Source: Channallabes apus (lineage: Eukaryota; Chordata; Actinopteri; Siluriformes; Clariidae). From it: a stretch of 64,000 nt of DNA. The notes under the pieces were generated by a model. It was given only the letters and a program-made list of their open reading frames with translations. It was not told the DNA's origin and made no database searches. A program made the translations under genes and the position numbers. This document shows, piece by piece, positions 1-25,649 of this stretch (position 1 is its first letter; every line of letters starts with the position of its first letter). The stretch spans positions 15,767,314-15,831,313 of the forward strand of contig CM060127.1 in assembly GCA_030522415.1 (NCBI GenBank), read 5' to 3'.

Positions 1-180
1 GATAGATTGATTGATTGTTGGATTGATTGGGGTTGATTTGTAAGAATGCATGGATGGATTAATGGATTTAATAATGAGCGGAATGATGGTTAAATTAATA
101 TGTGGATTTATAGTTTAAATTGATTGGATGTGTATGTGGAGATGGTTGGATTGATGGGTTGTTTGGATGGATAGATTGGT
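1..180. repeat. degenerate GATT/GGATT tandem repeat in an eif3g intron
   Basis: The first 180 bases are built from imperfect repeats of gattgatt, ggattgatt and ggatgg. The tract ends about 75 bp before the first visible eif3g exon, so it lies in an intron. No open frame of note is present. Confidence 0.7.
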
Positions 181-255
181 GGTGTTTCCCCAGGTAGAAA
201 TTCAAACACTTTTAGCACAAAACAGAACTTGTCATGCTTCTTCCCTCTTTTCCAG

Positions 256-1707
256 GACTTAAATTCTCAAGACCAAGATGAAGATCCCATGAACAAGCTG
301 AAAGGCCAGAAGATCGTGTCCTGCCGTATTTGTAAAGGGGATCATTGGACCACCCGCTGTCCTTATAAAGACACACTGGGTCCCATGCAGAAAGAGCTGG
401 CTGAGCAGCTGGGCCTGTCCACTGGGGAGAAGGAGAAGGCTGCAGGTGGGGTAATGGAATGGCATTATGGGAAAGAAGCTGGATATTTGATGGATATATT
501 TTCTTATGACAGGGCATAATTGTCACTTTTGAGAATTGTTTACTGGACCATTGATTTATCTTGTATACTTTTGTTAAATAATGGTTCCTTTAATATTTAT
601 TAAACTGAAATTTTAATACATTCAAGTCAACATTGTGAAGCTGTTGCTCTACTAAATATGTATTAAAAATTATTATTTTTTGTTTGCTCAGCACTACTGC
701 AATGGTAAAATGTTACATAATTTCCTCATTCTCTTAATGCTTTCCACTTGCTTTTTGATAAAATTAGAAAACACTTTCTAACACTTTGCTGTTTTTGAAA
801 AAAAAATAAAAAAATCCAGAGAATTACAAAACAAAGGGACAAATTATCATAGCTCTGTTGTAACTGATAAGTAACATGTGATATGAACACAAATCTACTC
901 TTCTCTGCATGATATTTAGAGCCCGAGCCTGCTCAGCCAGTGCAGAGCAAGACTGGGAAGTATGTTCCCCCTAGCTTGCGGGATGGAGGCACGCGCAGAG
1001 GAGAGTCAATGCAGCCGAACCGCAGAGGTGTGTTAAGATCCTTCCATTCCCCTATCTTGGCCAGTTTTGTTCTCGCCTTCACGTTAACATGTTCTTTTTA
1101 TATCCAGCTGATGACAATGCTACAATCCGTGTGACCAACCTGTCTGAGGACACAAGGGAGACGGATCTGCAGGAGCTCTTCAGACCGTTCGGCTCCATCT
1201 CTAGGATCTACCTGGCCAAGGATAAGAATACAGGCCAGTCTAAAGTAAGTTTATTAGTCTAAGTATAAAGTACATCTTGGAGGACTTAAACTTTTTTTTT
1301 AAGTAAAATTTCATTTATTCACACAACATCCTTCCTCTACATGATTGTGAATGTTTTGAGAAAGAAATGGTGATTATCTCTCCTATAGTTATGATGAATT
1401 TGTGGTAATGCAACACACCAGGTGTTATCTATGTAGTTGCTTAATGCTAGAGAAATCCTAATTTCATTTAATAAACTCTTAGGGAAAATAAAAGCAGCCC
1501 TGCATTATATATGCATAAATCTGCGTTTTGTCAGCTACAAGTTATGCTTCAAACATACTTTCACATAAAAGCAGCTTTGCTGAATAAAATGTAGTTTCAG
1601 TCTCAACTCCTGTTGGAATGACATTGGGTGTAACCAATAACTCCAAGGGAGTTCATTTCACTTCTCACATTTTATTCGTTGCAGAAGTACCCCTGCACCT
1701 GCTGAAG

Positions 1708-1741
<34 letters not shown>

Positions 1742-2394
1742 ATGTATGAGCTGTAAAATGCTTTACATGACTACTGGTGTCAGTATGTGCTCGCTTAAGG
1801 TGTTAAAGAGCAAGATGTGTGCAAGCAACACTTGTTACAAAGGTGACAACTAGTACATGGTTATATTGCATTTCATGGAACACAGCAGTTGGCCAATTAT
1901 TACAATTCCTGCATTAATTAATTAAGCAGCATGGCTGTTTTATACATGTATAGCTATGTTTAAATGACTTGTTTATATTTTTTGGCTTTTGTGAAGATAA
2001 GACTTTTTTTTTTTTTATTATTATTATTACTACAGAAAAGCTGCCATGAGAGGACTTCCTCATGGTGGAAGTCTTTATCCTACAACGGGATGACATTGGA
2101 GACTCCTTCCATCGATCTTAAATAACTTGCAGCTATAAATTTATCTGAAGATCTGTCATCGTTTGTTTTTTTGCTCTGCAGGGTTTTGCCTTTATCAGCT
2201 TCCACCGGCGTGAGGATGCAGCCAGAGCCATCGCAGGAGTGTCGGGTTTCGGTTATGATCATCTTATCCTTAATGTGGAATGGGCCAAGTAAGTACTGCT
2301 GAAATACATATAAGTTTGTGCACATGTCTGAAACATGATGATGACACTTTTTTTTTTTCTTCTTTTTCATTCCTCCAGACCATCTAACAACTGA
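256..2394 (+). CDS. eif3g: eukaryotic translation initiation factor 3 subunit G, C-terminal part (five exons)
   Basis: eIF3G is an RNA-binding subunit of the cytoplasmic eIF3 complex, which recruits the 43S pre-initiation complex to mRNA. Exons read as 256-445, 920-1027, 1108-1244, 2182-2288 and 2379-2394, all bounded by AG/GT and in phase. The first encodes the CCHC zinc knuckle ([17 protein letters not shown]) and [20 protein letters not shown]. The second gives [13 protein letters not shown] and GESMQPNRR. The third and fourth form one RRM, with RNP2-like IRVTNLSED and RNP1 GFAFISFHR. The last ends KPSNN and stops at 2392-2394. The human protein is about 320 residues, so roughly the N-terminal 40% lies before the window. 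The similarity to mammalian eIF3G is near-identity over the knuckle and RRM. Confidence 0.97.
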
Positions 2395-2454
2395 GGGTGG
2401 TGTGCATTGTTTATATTCCAAAGGACAAATGAACATTGTTCCATTAGTTGATTA

Positions 2455-2460
2455 AATAAA
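2455..2460 (+). terminator. eif3g: polyadenylation signal of eif3g
   Basis: A canonical AATAAA lies about 60 bp after the stop codon and is followed by a T-rich, GT-containing stretch. This implies a very short 3'UTR. Confidence 0.8.
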
Positions 2461-3119
2461 TGTAATGAGTAATTTGCTTTTTGGGTTTTATTTCTCTTCC
2501 TTTCTCTTCATCTGTTAGTGAAGCAGTTTTCTGAGCTTCTTACAAGTGCTTAGGAGGAACTGATTAAGTAAGAGTCTGTCAAAAGTGAAGCTATTTTTAT
2601 GAAAGGGAACCTAGTGAAAAGGAACCATACACATCCTTTACTTTGCCAGTCTGTACGTTTTTAATTAAATAGGTCAGGAAGTTCCATTATTATTATTTTT
2701 GTTCCTTCTGTTAAGTCACATGACCTGCATAAGCTAATGTGATGATAATGAATTATTTAAGGTCCAAGGACAGCTTTCATGTGCCTTAGATGGAAAGTGT
2801 TTCAGTATTTAAAAATACCTGAAGCAGCAAGTGAACTACCATAATGTGGTGAGATGGAGGTCTCATTGTTTCCTTTCGTCATGTACTGTACAGTAGGAAG
2901 TGATTTCAGTATGACTGCATCTCTGCTTACTGTTAGAGGAATGAAGGCCTGTGGTATAAACCAGAAATGTCTAAACCTTCACCACCAGCTATGGTTAAAT
3001 TCTCTCATAATTGAATATCGTGGTGCTCAGTTTTAATGCTGGGTCTGAGGCAAATTATAGGTTCATGAGGGAGAATGTGTGCAATCACAGGGACTTGAAG
3101 GGGCTAACAGTGAAAATGA
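2461..3119. other. intergenic spacer between eif3g and a Tc1 relic
   Basis: AT-rich sequence with no recognisable coding exon, RNA gene or repeat end. Short open frames here show no known domain. Confidence 0.5.
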
Positions 3120-4060
3120 CTATTAAATTTAACAAGAAAATTTGTCATACATTTAAGCCTGAAATTATTCATACTCTTGGCAAATTCTGACTTACTTTTA
3201 TTCAGCCAGCAAGTTTTCTTGATTAGAAATGACATCTTCTGGGAGACGCCAAAGACGATGGATGTACAAGAGGCATGATTGTGGAAAAACTTTTTTTTTT
3301 ACATTTGAACAAAAAGTGGCATGTCAAATTATACCTCTCAATAGAAAGCCTTTATTGGCTAATACAGCAATCAAGCTTCCTATAATTGCTGACCAGCTTT
3401 TTGTACGTTCCCACTGGTATTTTTGCCCATTCATCTTTAGTGATGAGCTCCAGGTTAGAGGGTCTCATTGCCATCACCCTGATCTTTAGCTCCTTCTGCA
3501 GATTCTCAATTGGACTAAAGTTAGGCCTCTGGCTGGGCCACTGAAAAACTTGTTTTTGTCAGCTAACCATTTCTTCTGGGTTGTTGTACTGAAATGTTTT
3601 CAGCAAGTTTCTCTGCAGAGTGCCTGTTATATCGAGTGAGGAAATGTATTGCTCCTTTTTTCATGGTGCCATTTACTGTAATTAGGTCCACTGGCTGAAA
3701 AATGAATGAAGGCAGCTACATTGTGGCCAAAGAATTAAATTTGTTTCATCTGACCATAAGACCAGAAGTCTTCTTTAAGCATTTGCAAAGGCCAAGCAGG
3801 CTTTGTGTCTGATCTGGAGAAATAATGTTCTCTCTGGTCTGTGTCCATGGAACCCAGCAGTCAAAAAATAAAATATTAACCAAGTCAGAATTTGACAGAT
3901 GGAAGGAATCATTTTTGCTTGACCATATAAAATCAGACTTACACAAATCTGTGAAACTGCTAGCTGTTGAATCTCACCAGCCTCTAAACATACTGCAACC
4001 TTAAATGGCTGGTCCAAAACAGCCCAAGTATTAATAATTAGAATTGTATTAAATGGGCAA
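3120..4060 (-). mobile_element. decayed Tc1-like DNA transposon
   Basis: On the minus strand, fragments of a Tc1-family transposase can be read with stops and frame breaks. From 5' to 3' they are a segment resembling LWSDETN around 3750, a WPSQRPNFSPIENLQKELK block near 3510-3540 (the Tc1 motif around the catalytic Glu) and [19 protein letters not shown] near 3380-3440. The low-coordinate end holds a Tc1-like terminal sequence (attattcatactcttggcaa) near 3160. The opposite end is not sharply defined. No intact frame remains, so the copy is inactive. Confidence 0.75.
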
Positions 4061-4339
4061 ATTATGGTAGTAATTTCACAGAATTATTCTGAACCACCTT
4101 CATTTGGTATGATTATAGAGTGAGCCATCATGATCTAAAATTCCCCACAAAACACCATATCCTTGAGTGGGTCTGAAACTTTTTTTTTGTAAAACTAAGA
4201 TTTTCCCCGATTCTATGTTTGATACAGTAAGTAATGCTGTGGACCTGTTGTGGCATTCATTTCAAAAGACTTCATGTTATGGCAAGAATTAACTTTACTA
4301 AACACATTTACTCAAATTAGACATCCAGTTGATAAGAGC

Positions 4340-4345
4340 TTTATT
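4340..4345 (-). terminator. dnmt1: candidate polyadenylation signal of dnmt1
   Basis: TTTATT on the plus strand is AATAAA in the dnmt1 direction, about 230 bp past the stop codon. A second AATAAA lies at 4376-4381. Either would give a short 3'UTR. The convergent eif3g signal is about 1.9 kb away. Confidence 0.55.
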
Positions 4346-4571
4346 TGAAATACAACATATAAAAACTACATAGAATTTATTTCACCACCTTAGAGTGGAG
4401 ATTGCAAATACAATTAAAATTACATTTAGAAAATGAATAAAACATCACTTGATGGCACAGCACGTCCATAGAGAAGCCAGCTGAGTGGCCAGACTCGACA
4501 CCAGCACATGGGTTAATGGAATGAGCTAGAGGTGAGAAAAGCCTCCATATGTAATTAAAAACTTACGAGTG

Positions 4572-18659
<14,088 letters not shown>

Positions 18660-18734
18660 TTCAGCAGATAAAACGAAAATCAAGTGCACGCTAAGAGAAT
18701 TCCTTTTTAAAATTAATACAGCGTTTAAAAGCGT

Positions 18735-18870
18735 TCAGGTTTATAAAAACAGCCAGCAAGGAGGCATAAGCAGCAGCACGGCTAAACTGCAGCACCGGGA
18801 GGCGGCTTTAAACACTCCACAGCAGCCGTGCGTGCGCGGGACGCTTTTTTCGCGCGGGTAATATGGACCG
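18735..18870 (-). promoter_or_regulatory. dnmt1: GC-rich dnmt1 promoter segment with an E2F-like site
   Basis: Directly upstream of the first coding exon the base composition switches to GC-rich, CpG-containing sequence. It includes TTTCGCGC at 18848-18855, which fits the E2F consensus TTTSGCGC. No TATA box is apparent. Outside this island the sequence returns to AT-rich within 50 bp. The transcription start itself cannot be placed from sequence. Confidence 0.5.
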
Positions 18871-19424
18871 TACCACGAGGTCAAAGAATAGGGTGCACCA
18901 AAGTAAAGAAAAAATCTTTTTAACATATTTTGTCAATTGAATTCGCACATTATTACTGATATATTTATTATAGACATATAATTCATATCGTCGTTATTTT
19001 TTTTCACAGATTATTTAAAAAAGCAAGGTTATTCAAAACACTTGTTGCAATGGAACGATCCAAAGTGACGTTACATCACGGAGGTCACCATATGCTGAAT
19101 AGTAATATAATGTTGCCGAATCCTCACATATTAATCAGATATGTAATGAAACAGTGTACAGTACGATGTATGTTATGTATGTTCTATGTATGCTGTCATG
19201 TATCTTCTGGACCCATGTCACCCACTTTTTGTGTACAATGTAAAACAGTAATGATAGCTAAAATAAAAGAAGACCAATATAGAACACCGTGGTGAAAAAC
19301 GTGCAAGTTACAACGTATTTATCTGTGTCCATTTTTAATACGTTTCGCATCACGTTGTATTTAATGCTTCTATCTATTTTACAATGGTAGTCTTTTGATG
19401 ATGAAATTCAGAAGCGTTTTTGGA

Positions 19425-19555
19425 AAGGAAAATGAAGTTGGGAACGCTGTCCAGGGTGTACCCTGCCTTGTGCCCAGAGTCTCCTGGGATAGGCTACAGG
19501 TCCCCGCGACCCTAATACAGGATAAAGCGGTATAGAAGATGAATGAATATGAAGT
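19425..19555 (+). mobile_element. 5'-truncated SINE (tail part)
   Basis: Only the 3' half is present: ctgtccagggtgtaccctgc, ctcctgggataggctacagg, ataaagcggtatagaagatg, ending in aatgaatatga. The same segment is seen in the copies at 31372 and 40945. Confidence 0.8.
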
Positions 19556-19894
19556 TGGGTAATGCTTTTGGCTTATTCTTTTGAACAAGCTGAAAGGTTT
19601 TGAAACGTAAATCTGGCAACCCTTAATTTTACCGCTTTGACTGATACCAATAAAGGCGGGAGATGAACTGCAGGGCCTCCTCTGGAGCTCCTCAAGCTTG
19701 CATTCAGCTGTTGATATTATCCTCATCATCATTAACAATAATAAAATAGCTAATACTACTCATGATAAAGTATAACCGTTCCACTTAAATCTGAAGAAGT
19801 TACTTGAATGAATAGTAAAATATTTCTGCCCAACAAGAGAGAAGTCTAGTTGGCATGGCTCAACTCCCATTATTATTATTATTATCATGGGGAG

Positions 19895-20090
19895 GAGTGG
19901 TGGCTCACTCAGCTAAGTGGCTAGGATATTGATCTTGGGTTCTGAGGACCCGGGTTCAATCTTCAACGTCAATGAGTTGCCATGACCGATCCAGGAAGTG
20001 CATCCGGCGTAAAACCTGTGCCAACGTTTGTGCGGATTGAATGGTCTTCTGTGGCGACCTCTCAATGGGAGCAGCCAAAAAAAAACATTA
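19895..20090 (+). mobile_element. tRNA-derived SINE with an RTE-like 3' tail
   Basis: The head gtggtggctcactcagctaa followed by cccgggttcaatctt resembles tRNA A- and B-box promoters. The tail gcatccggcgtaaaacctgt, tctgtggcgacctct and gggagcagcc matches the segment at 30990-31095. Its last 40 bp also match the 3' end of the RTE LINE at 27606-30016. It ends in an A run. Confidence 0.7.
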
Positions 20091-20194
20091 TTATTTGAGG
20101 TATTTTGGTCTGTGCAAGTACCATTGCGAGACGGATACACCCCACCGTAAAGTTATATCCAACGTTCCTAAGGTAGTTAATTAATGGATTCATT

Positions 20195-20365
20195 TACACA
20201 CTGCGTGTAATTTGGGAATGCCAATTAGCCTAATCTGCATTCTTATTTGTCTTTAGCCTGTGGGAGGAAACCAGAGTACCCGTAGGCATCCCACCAAGCA
20301 CAGGGAGAACACAAACCCCAAGGTGGGAATCGCCCAGACCCTGGTGGTACATTATTGATCTTATT
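20195..20365 (-). mobile_element. diverged SINE fragment
   Basis: Contains aatgccaattagcctaatct, ctgtgggaggaaaccagagt, ccaccaagcacagggagaac and cccagaccctggtgg, the middle and head of the SINE family, sense on minus. It is followed at 20370-20410 by ctgctgcctcacagctccag, a SINE-like head in plus orientation. Confidence 0.65.
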
Positions 20366-20817
20366 GAGCCATGCTGCTGCCTCACAGCTCCAGGGTCCCC
20401 AGTTCAATCTCATATTACTATCTCCTATTACTACATATGTAGTTCCCTTTCAGTCAATTCACTTGGTACAACACATATTGTATGGGATATCACACCCTCT
20501 CGTGTCCTGGTTGAAGCCTGCCTACACCTATAAACCATCGTTGCCACGGTTGACCCTCAGTTCTTATGCTCTTCACCTCGCTGTGAACACCTTTTCCGTA
20601 GAGTTTTCTAGGTGCTGCTAGTTAACTCTACATTTTACTTGACAAGACTGTGCTTAAAATCAGCTTAACTTTTCCTGTTGGTGTTAGCGACAACAGCCTC
20701 ATTTTGGTGAGTCGTTTAGCCGCGGAGCGCTGACTTTAATTTCACTGTCAGTCGAGACATTAGTGACATCTCAGTTTTGTTGGCTTCTGTTTAGCCGGGC
20801 TAACACTGCTAGCTGGC

Positions 20818-21087
20818 ATGAGCATGGAAGCTAATGTGGCAAAGAAGAGGTCCGCTGTTCTCCCCTGTCCACAGGAGTGCGGCTTCTCCTTGCACGAGAA
20901 GGACCAGCACAAAGCATGCCCCGTCTGCCTGGGAATTCTCCATGCTAGGAGAGCGCTGGCTGAGCCCGAGTCATGTGCGCTTTGTCGCCAGCTCCAGCGT
21001 CACTTAATTTTTCGCTCTCTTCCGCCGAGCAGCCAAGAAGCTGGAGGTGGAGTGGCCCTCCCCGCAGCCGGCTCAAGAACGGTCAAG
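20818..21087 (+). pseudogene. DIRS Gag, N-terminal fragment
   Basis: The frame begins [12 protein letters not shown] and encodes [19 protein letters not shown] followed by CALCRQLQ. This Cys-rich N-terminus is typical of fish DIRS Gag proteins. The frame stays open across the junction into the L2 insertion, so it ends in foreign sequence near 21088. The next part of Gag resumes after 24700, and a middle portion appears to be missing. Confidence 0.7.
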
Positions 21088-21099
21088 GTTCGTGGGATT

Positions 21100-22008
21100 T
21101 TTTCTTCTACCATTCAGCTTGTTCAGTGTGTGGAGTGGATGATGTTTAGACATTCTTCCTCCGTCATTAGCGATAATTTTATTTGTGATAGGTGTGTGTT
21201 AGTGAGCACTCTGACAGAGAAGATATCAGCATTAGAGGAGCGCATCCAGACTTTAGAGAGGGTTAGAGAGTGTGAGAGCAGCGTTATTCCCGTAGCGGAC
21301 AATCTGGGTGCCGCAGGCGGAGATAATCAGCCCCCGACTCCGGCATTAGAGCCCTCACAGCGGGGCGAGTGGGTGACAACTCGGCGGCATACTCGCTCAG
21401 CCAAAGCTAACGCTAAGGCTAGCCCACCGGAGCACACCTCCTCTGCGCTTCACGTGTCCAACAGGTTTGCTCTACTCAGTGCTGCACCCGCTGAGAAACC
21501 TGAAAGAGCTCTGGTTATAGGAGACTCTATACTGAGGCACGTGAAATTAGCTAGACCTTTAGGGGCGCCAGCGGCAGTGGTTAGGTGTATCCCGGGAGCC
21601 AGAGCACCGGACATAGCAGGTAATCTTAGGGCTCTAGGACAGCACAGGTTCTCTAAGATAGTAGTACATGCTGGAGCTAATGATATACGCCTTCGTCAGT
21701 CAGAGCTTAGTAAGAGTTACTTTACAGAGGTGTTTAAATTAGTGTAGGCGATGTCCGATGAAGTAATATGCTCTGGTCCCATCCCAATGAGATGTGGCGA
21801 CATAGCTTACAGCAGGTTATGGTCGCTGAACCGCTGGATGTCCAGGTGGTGCTCCGAAAATAATGTGGGCTACATAGACAATTGGAAGACCTTTGAGGGC
21901 AAAGCTGGCCTGTTAGGGCGGCACTGTGTCCATCCCACTCGGGAAGGTGCTGCTCTCATTTCCTGTAGTATAGCTCATAGTCTCAGTAGAGGTCTAGTTA
22001 ATCGGTGA
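21100..22008 (+). pseudogene. L2 ORF1 with SGNH/GDSL-hydrolase-like domain, interrupted
   Basis: After a zinc-ribbon-like segment ([16 protein letters not shown]) and a short coiled coil ([14 protein letters not shown]), the frame enters an SGNH esterase fold: [14 protein letters not shown] (block I, Ser), [10 protein letters not shown] (block III) and a terminal HPTREGAAL. A TAG at 21745-21747 breaks it, and the same frame continues from 21751. Block V normally reads Asp-x-x-His, but here the Asp position is His (RHCVHPT). Esterase-type ORF1 proteins bind RNA and assist retrotransposition in CR1/L2 LINEs. This copy is dead. Confidence 0.75.
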
Positions 22009-22212
22009 CAATCCAGAGCCCAGGCCAGGGAGCAGACAGACAGGCTAAACCAACCGTCTGCTAGCTGCATAGAGTCGTCACTCAGGGTTCACCATATTGA
22101 GACTGTGTCTGTTCCCCGATCTAAGCAAAAATGTAGAAAGACTCAGAAAGTCTGTTTCAATAATCTAATTAACATAAAGACCACAAACTCCAATCACACT
22201 GAATGCACAGCC

Positions 22213-24615
22213 GGCACCTCTGATCTGAAGCTAGGATTGTTAAATATTAGATCTCTCGCATCAAAAGCGGTTATTCTTAATGAAATTATCACAGATCAGG
22301 CGTTTGATATACTCTGTTTAACTGAAACATGGGTTAAACAGGACGAGTATGTAGCTCTAAATGAAGCTAGTCTTCCTGGATACAGCTACATACACCAGCC
22401 TCGGTTAACTGGTAGTGGAGGAGGCGTCGCAGTTATTTACAATGATAATCTGTCTATCGTACAAAAACACGGACACAAATTTAACTCATTTGAAATTCTT
22501 TATAGTAACATAAGTGTATTTAAGTATATTAAGTCAGCTCAGTCGATTCCACTAATTATAATTTACAGACCTCCAGGGCCGTATTCTGAATTTCTTAGTG
22601 AATTTGCGGATTTCATCTCAGACCTGGTCGTTTCTGTAGACAAAGCGTTAATTGCCAGAGATTTTAACATTAATTTTGAGAATACAGAAGACCCTCTGAG
22701 AACAGCATTTATGTCCATACTGGACTCCGTAGGCGTAAATCAGTGTGTAGTAGGACCCACTCATAAAGCGGGTCACACTTTAGACTTAATAATATTTTTC
22801 GGATTAAGTATAAGAAATGTATTCACAATTCCACTGTCTGAAATTATCTCAGATCACTATCTTGTCTCCATTCAAGTGTGTCACAGTGATAATGTACGCA
22901 CAGCATCGCGCTACCGTATTAAACGTACATTCACATCAACTACCACACAGAGTTTTATCAGTAATCTCCCAGAGTTACCAACTTCGATTAGGTCACCGTC
23001 TGACCCCACAGAACTCGATCAGGCGACTGAATATTTAGAGTCGACATTTCGTTGTACCTTAGATAATGTAGCTCCAGCTAAAAGAAAAATTATTAGAGAT
23101 AAGAAACTCGCTCCCTGGTATAACGATCACACGCGCACTTTAAAACAGACCACTCGGAAATTAGAACGTAAATGGCGTCAAACTAAATTGTTAGTATTTC
23201 AAATAGCACGGAAAGAGAGCATCCTGAACTATAGGAAAGCTCTGTAGCTAGATCAACGTAACTCTCCACTCATATAGAAGAAAATAAAAATAATCCTAGA
23301 TTTTTATTTAATACCGTAGCCAAATTAACCAGAAATAAGACCACTACAGAAATCTCCACAACAACATCATGCAATAGTGAGGACTTCATGAACTTTTTTA
23401 ATAATAAAATTGTAAATATCAGGCATAAAATTGAGGCTTTGAAACCGAACAATGTAATTGATACAGATGTTAACCTAGCCATGTCAGATTCGAACCTAGA
23501 ATACTTTACTCCCCTTGAAGAGAATGAACTAATTTCACTCATCTCTTCTGCAAATTCATCAACCTGTATATTAGATCCTATACCGACACAATTTCTTAAA
23601 CAGATAGTACCAGTAATAACAGAACCGCTGTTGAGAATAATTAATTCCTCACTCAGCATTGGTTATGTTCCAAAATCTTTTAAATTAGCTGTTATCAAAC
23701 CAATAATTAAGAAACCTGACCTCGACCCCTGTCAGCTGTACAATTACAGGCCAATATCAAACCTCCCCTTTATCTCTAAGATTCTGGAAAAGATAGTAGC
23801 GGAGCAGCTATGCTCATATCTACATAGAAATGGCATACATGAACTGTATCAGTCAGGATTTAGGCCTCATCACAGCACAGAAACAGCACTCGTTAAAGTA
23901 GTAAATGACCTCCTATTGGCCTCTGATCAGGGTTGTGTAACTATGCTTGTATTACTCGACCTCAATGCAACTTTTGACACCATTGATCATGCTATTCTTC
24001 TTCATAGATTAGAAAATGTAGTAGGAATTAAAGGTACATCCCTCTCCTGGCTCAGATCCTATTTGACCGATCGTTATCAGTATGTAGACTTAAATGGTGA
24101 TTATTCTGCATGTTCTCTAGTGGAGTTTGGCGTTCCGCAGGGTTCAGTTTTAGGCCCACTGCTTTTTTCCCTTTACATGCTTCCTCTGGGCAACATAATC
24201 CGTAAGCATGGTATTAGTTTTCATTGTTATGCTGACGACGCACAGCAATACGTCTCAACAAAACCTGATGAGAAAAACCATCTTACTAAAGTTGAGCAAT
24301 GTGTGCAGGACATAAGAAATTGGATGCTAATTAACTTCCTTCTGCTTAATCCGGATAAGACAGAAGTTCTAGTCATAGGACCGCATACAGCTAGAAGTAA
24401 AATCTTAGATCACACCGTAACTTTAGATGCCTACTTCAATCAAAGGATGCAGGCTGCTTGTCAGTATTATGAAAACTACAGCTGGGGGCAGAGCTTTTTC
24501 TTACAAAGCCCCAAAATTATGGAATAGTCTTCCAAATAGTGTTTGGGACTCAGACACAGTCTCAGTGTTTAAGTCTAGGCTAAAAACCTATTTATTTAGC
24601 CAAGCATTTTTATAA
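22213..24615 (+). pseudogene. L2 ORF2: endonuclease and reverse transcriptase, frameshifted
   Basis: The endonuclease part (to a stop at 23245) shows LLNIRSLASKA, ILCLTETWV with the catalytic Glu, GGGVAVIYND, a DFNIN box whose usual preceding Gly is Arg, and SEIISDHYLVS with the catalytic Asp-His pair. The RT part (23388-24527) shows [50 protein letters not shown] and the YADD active site ([11 protein letters not shown]). A second frameshift near 24430 moves the last 60 residues (to KTYLFSQAFL) to another frame. Confidence 0.85.
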
Positions 24616-24700
24616 ATAGATTTGCCTTAGGTAAAGGAGCAGATCTGGGGGACTCATGGACGTAGAGTATTATGGTGAACTGGTATGTTTAGATGCTGTC

Positions 24701-25429
24701 TTCCTCACTCTCATGAGAAGATCGGAGAAGATTTATCGCGCTCAAGCGGGCACTGCTCGTGCGCTCAACTCCATTACTCTGCTTCAAACATATCAGGCAA
24801 TTTCTTTGGCAGAACTCAGCTCACTGGTGCCTCAGGAGAGCCCGTTCTGTGCGCTGCTTAACGAGGTCAGTACCGCGACAGACTACATTTTACGCATGTC
24901 TCGTTGTGCGGCTCTCTCCCTCGGGAGAGGGATGGCGAGCACAGTGGTAGCACAGAGGCATTTATGGCTCATGCTCTCTGACATCCCAGATAGAGACAGG
25001 GCCGTCTACTTGGATGAACCGCTGTCTGCTGAGGGTTTGTTCGGCCAGTCACTCGATGCCATTCAGGCAAAGTTTGACTTCAAGAGGAAACAGGCTGAAG
25101 CATTGCAAGACATCATTCCACGACGAGAGGTGAAGCCCAAACAGGCTCGAAGAATGACCACTCCGCGGCCACCTCATAAAAGTCCACCGCCGGCAGCTAG
25201 CTCGAGCTCTCGGCCGGTGAAGCAACAGCCTCCCGGGCAAAACCCACGGCAGTCAGCCTGGGGTATGGGCCCACCACTGGGCCTCCGGAAGGACTCAGTG
25301 ACTAGGAGGAAGAATCCTCGGATTTTAAAGGGAGAGGAGCTCTGGCAGCAGGGAGACACTGTTTCTCCTCTCTCAGTGACGCCAAAGCGGCGTTTGGGAT
25401 CAGTCCCAAACGGCGCTGCACTTCCCTAA
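24701..25429 (+). pseudogene. DIRS Gag, C-terminal part
   Basis: From about 24705 the frame reads RSEKIYRAQAGTARALNSI, LLQTYQAISLAELSSL, VAQRHLWLMLSDIPDRDR and PLSAEGLFG, then a basic, Pro/Ser/Gln-rich tail. These are typical DIRS Gag features. The first 15 codons of the open frame (from 24656) belong to the L2 tail. Confidence 0.75.
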
Positions 25430-25649
25430 CACAGTCTCCCAAGCACAACCCCCCAACGCCCCCCCACCCCCTCACACACAAGTGTTTATGTTCAAGTTAT
25501 GAACCCCAGTTGGGACATGTTAAAAAATTCTTAGGGACTTACAGCAAGTTCCCTCGATGTTTACGGTTTGATTGCCCCAAAAATGGTGCCTTTTGTAAAC
25601 CATGTGAATGTTTCATTATTAAAACCAATAAAAGGTTTTCCTGTTTACA

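Larger units (their letters stand above)
21088..24700 (+). mobile_element. L2-type LINE inserted in DIRS gag
   Basis: The element carries a degraded ORF1 (coiled coil plus SGNH-hydrolase-like domain) and a degraded ORF2 (apurinic endonuclease plus reverse transcriptase), the layout of L2/CR1-clade LINEs. DIRS Gag sequence flanks it on both sides. The 3' end after KTYLFSQAFL carries the short tail tggtgaactggtatgttt, typical of fish L2 copies. Exact edges are uncertain by about 30 bp, and no clear target duplication was found. Confidence 0.8.

Noticed and set aside
2080..2436. 118-codon minus-strand open frame
   Set aside because: It overlaps the last eif3g exons in antisense and includes a poly-Lys stretch from a T-run.
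22817..23659. Short frames overlapping the L2 ORF2 on both strands
   Set aside because: Shadows of the endonuclease/RT frames. No independent signals.
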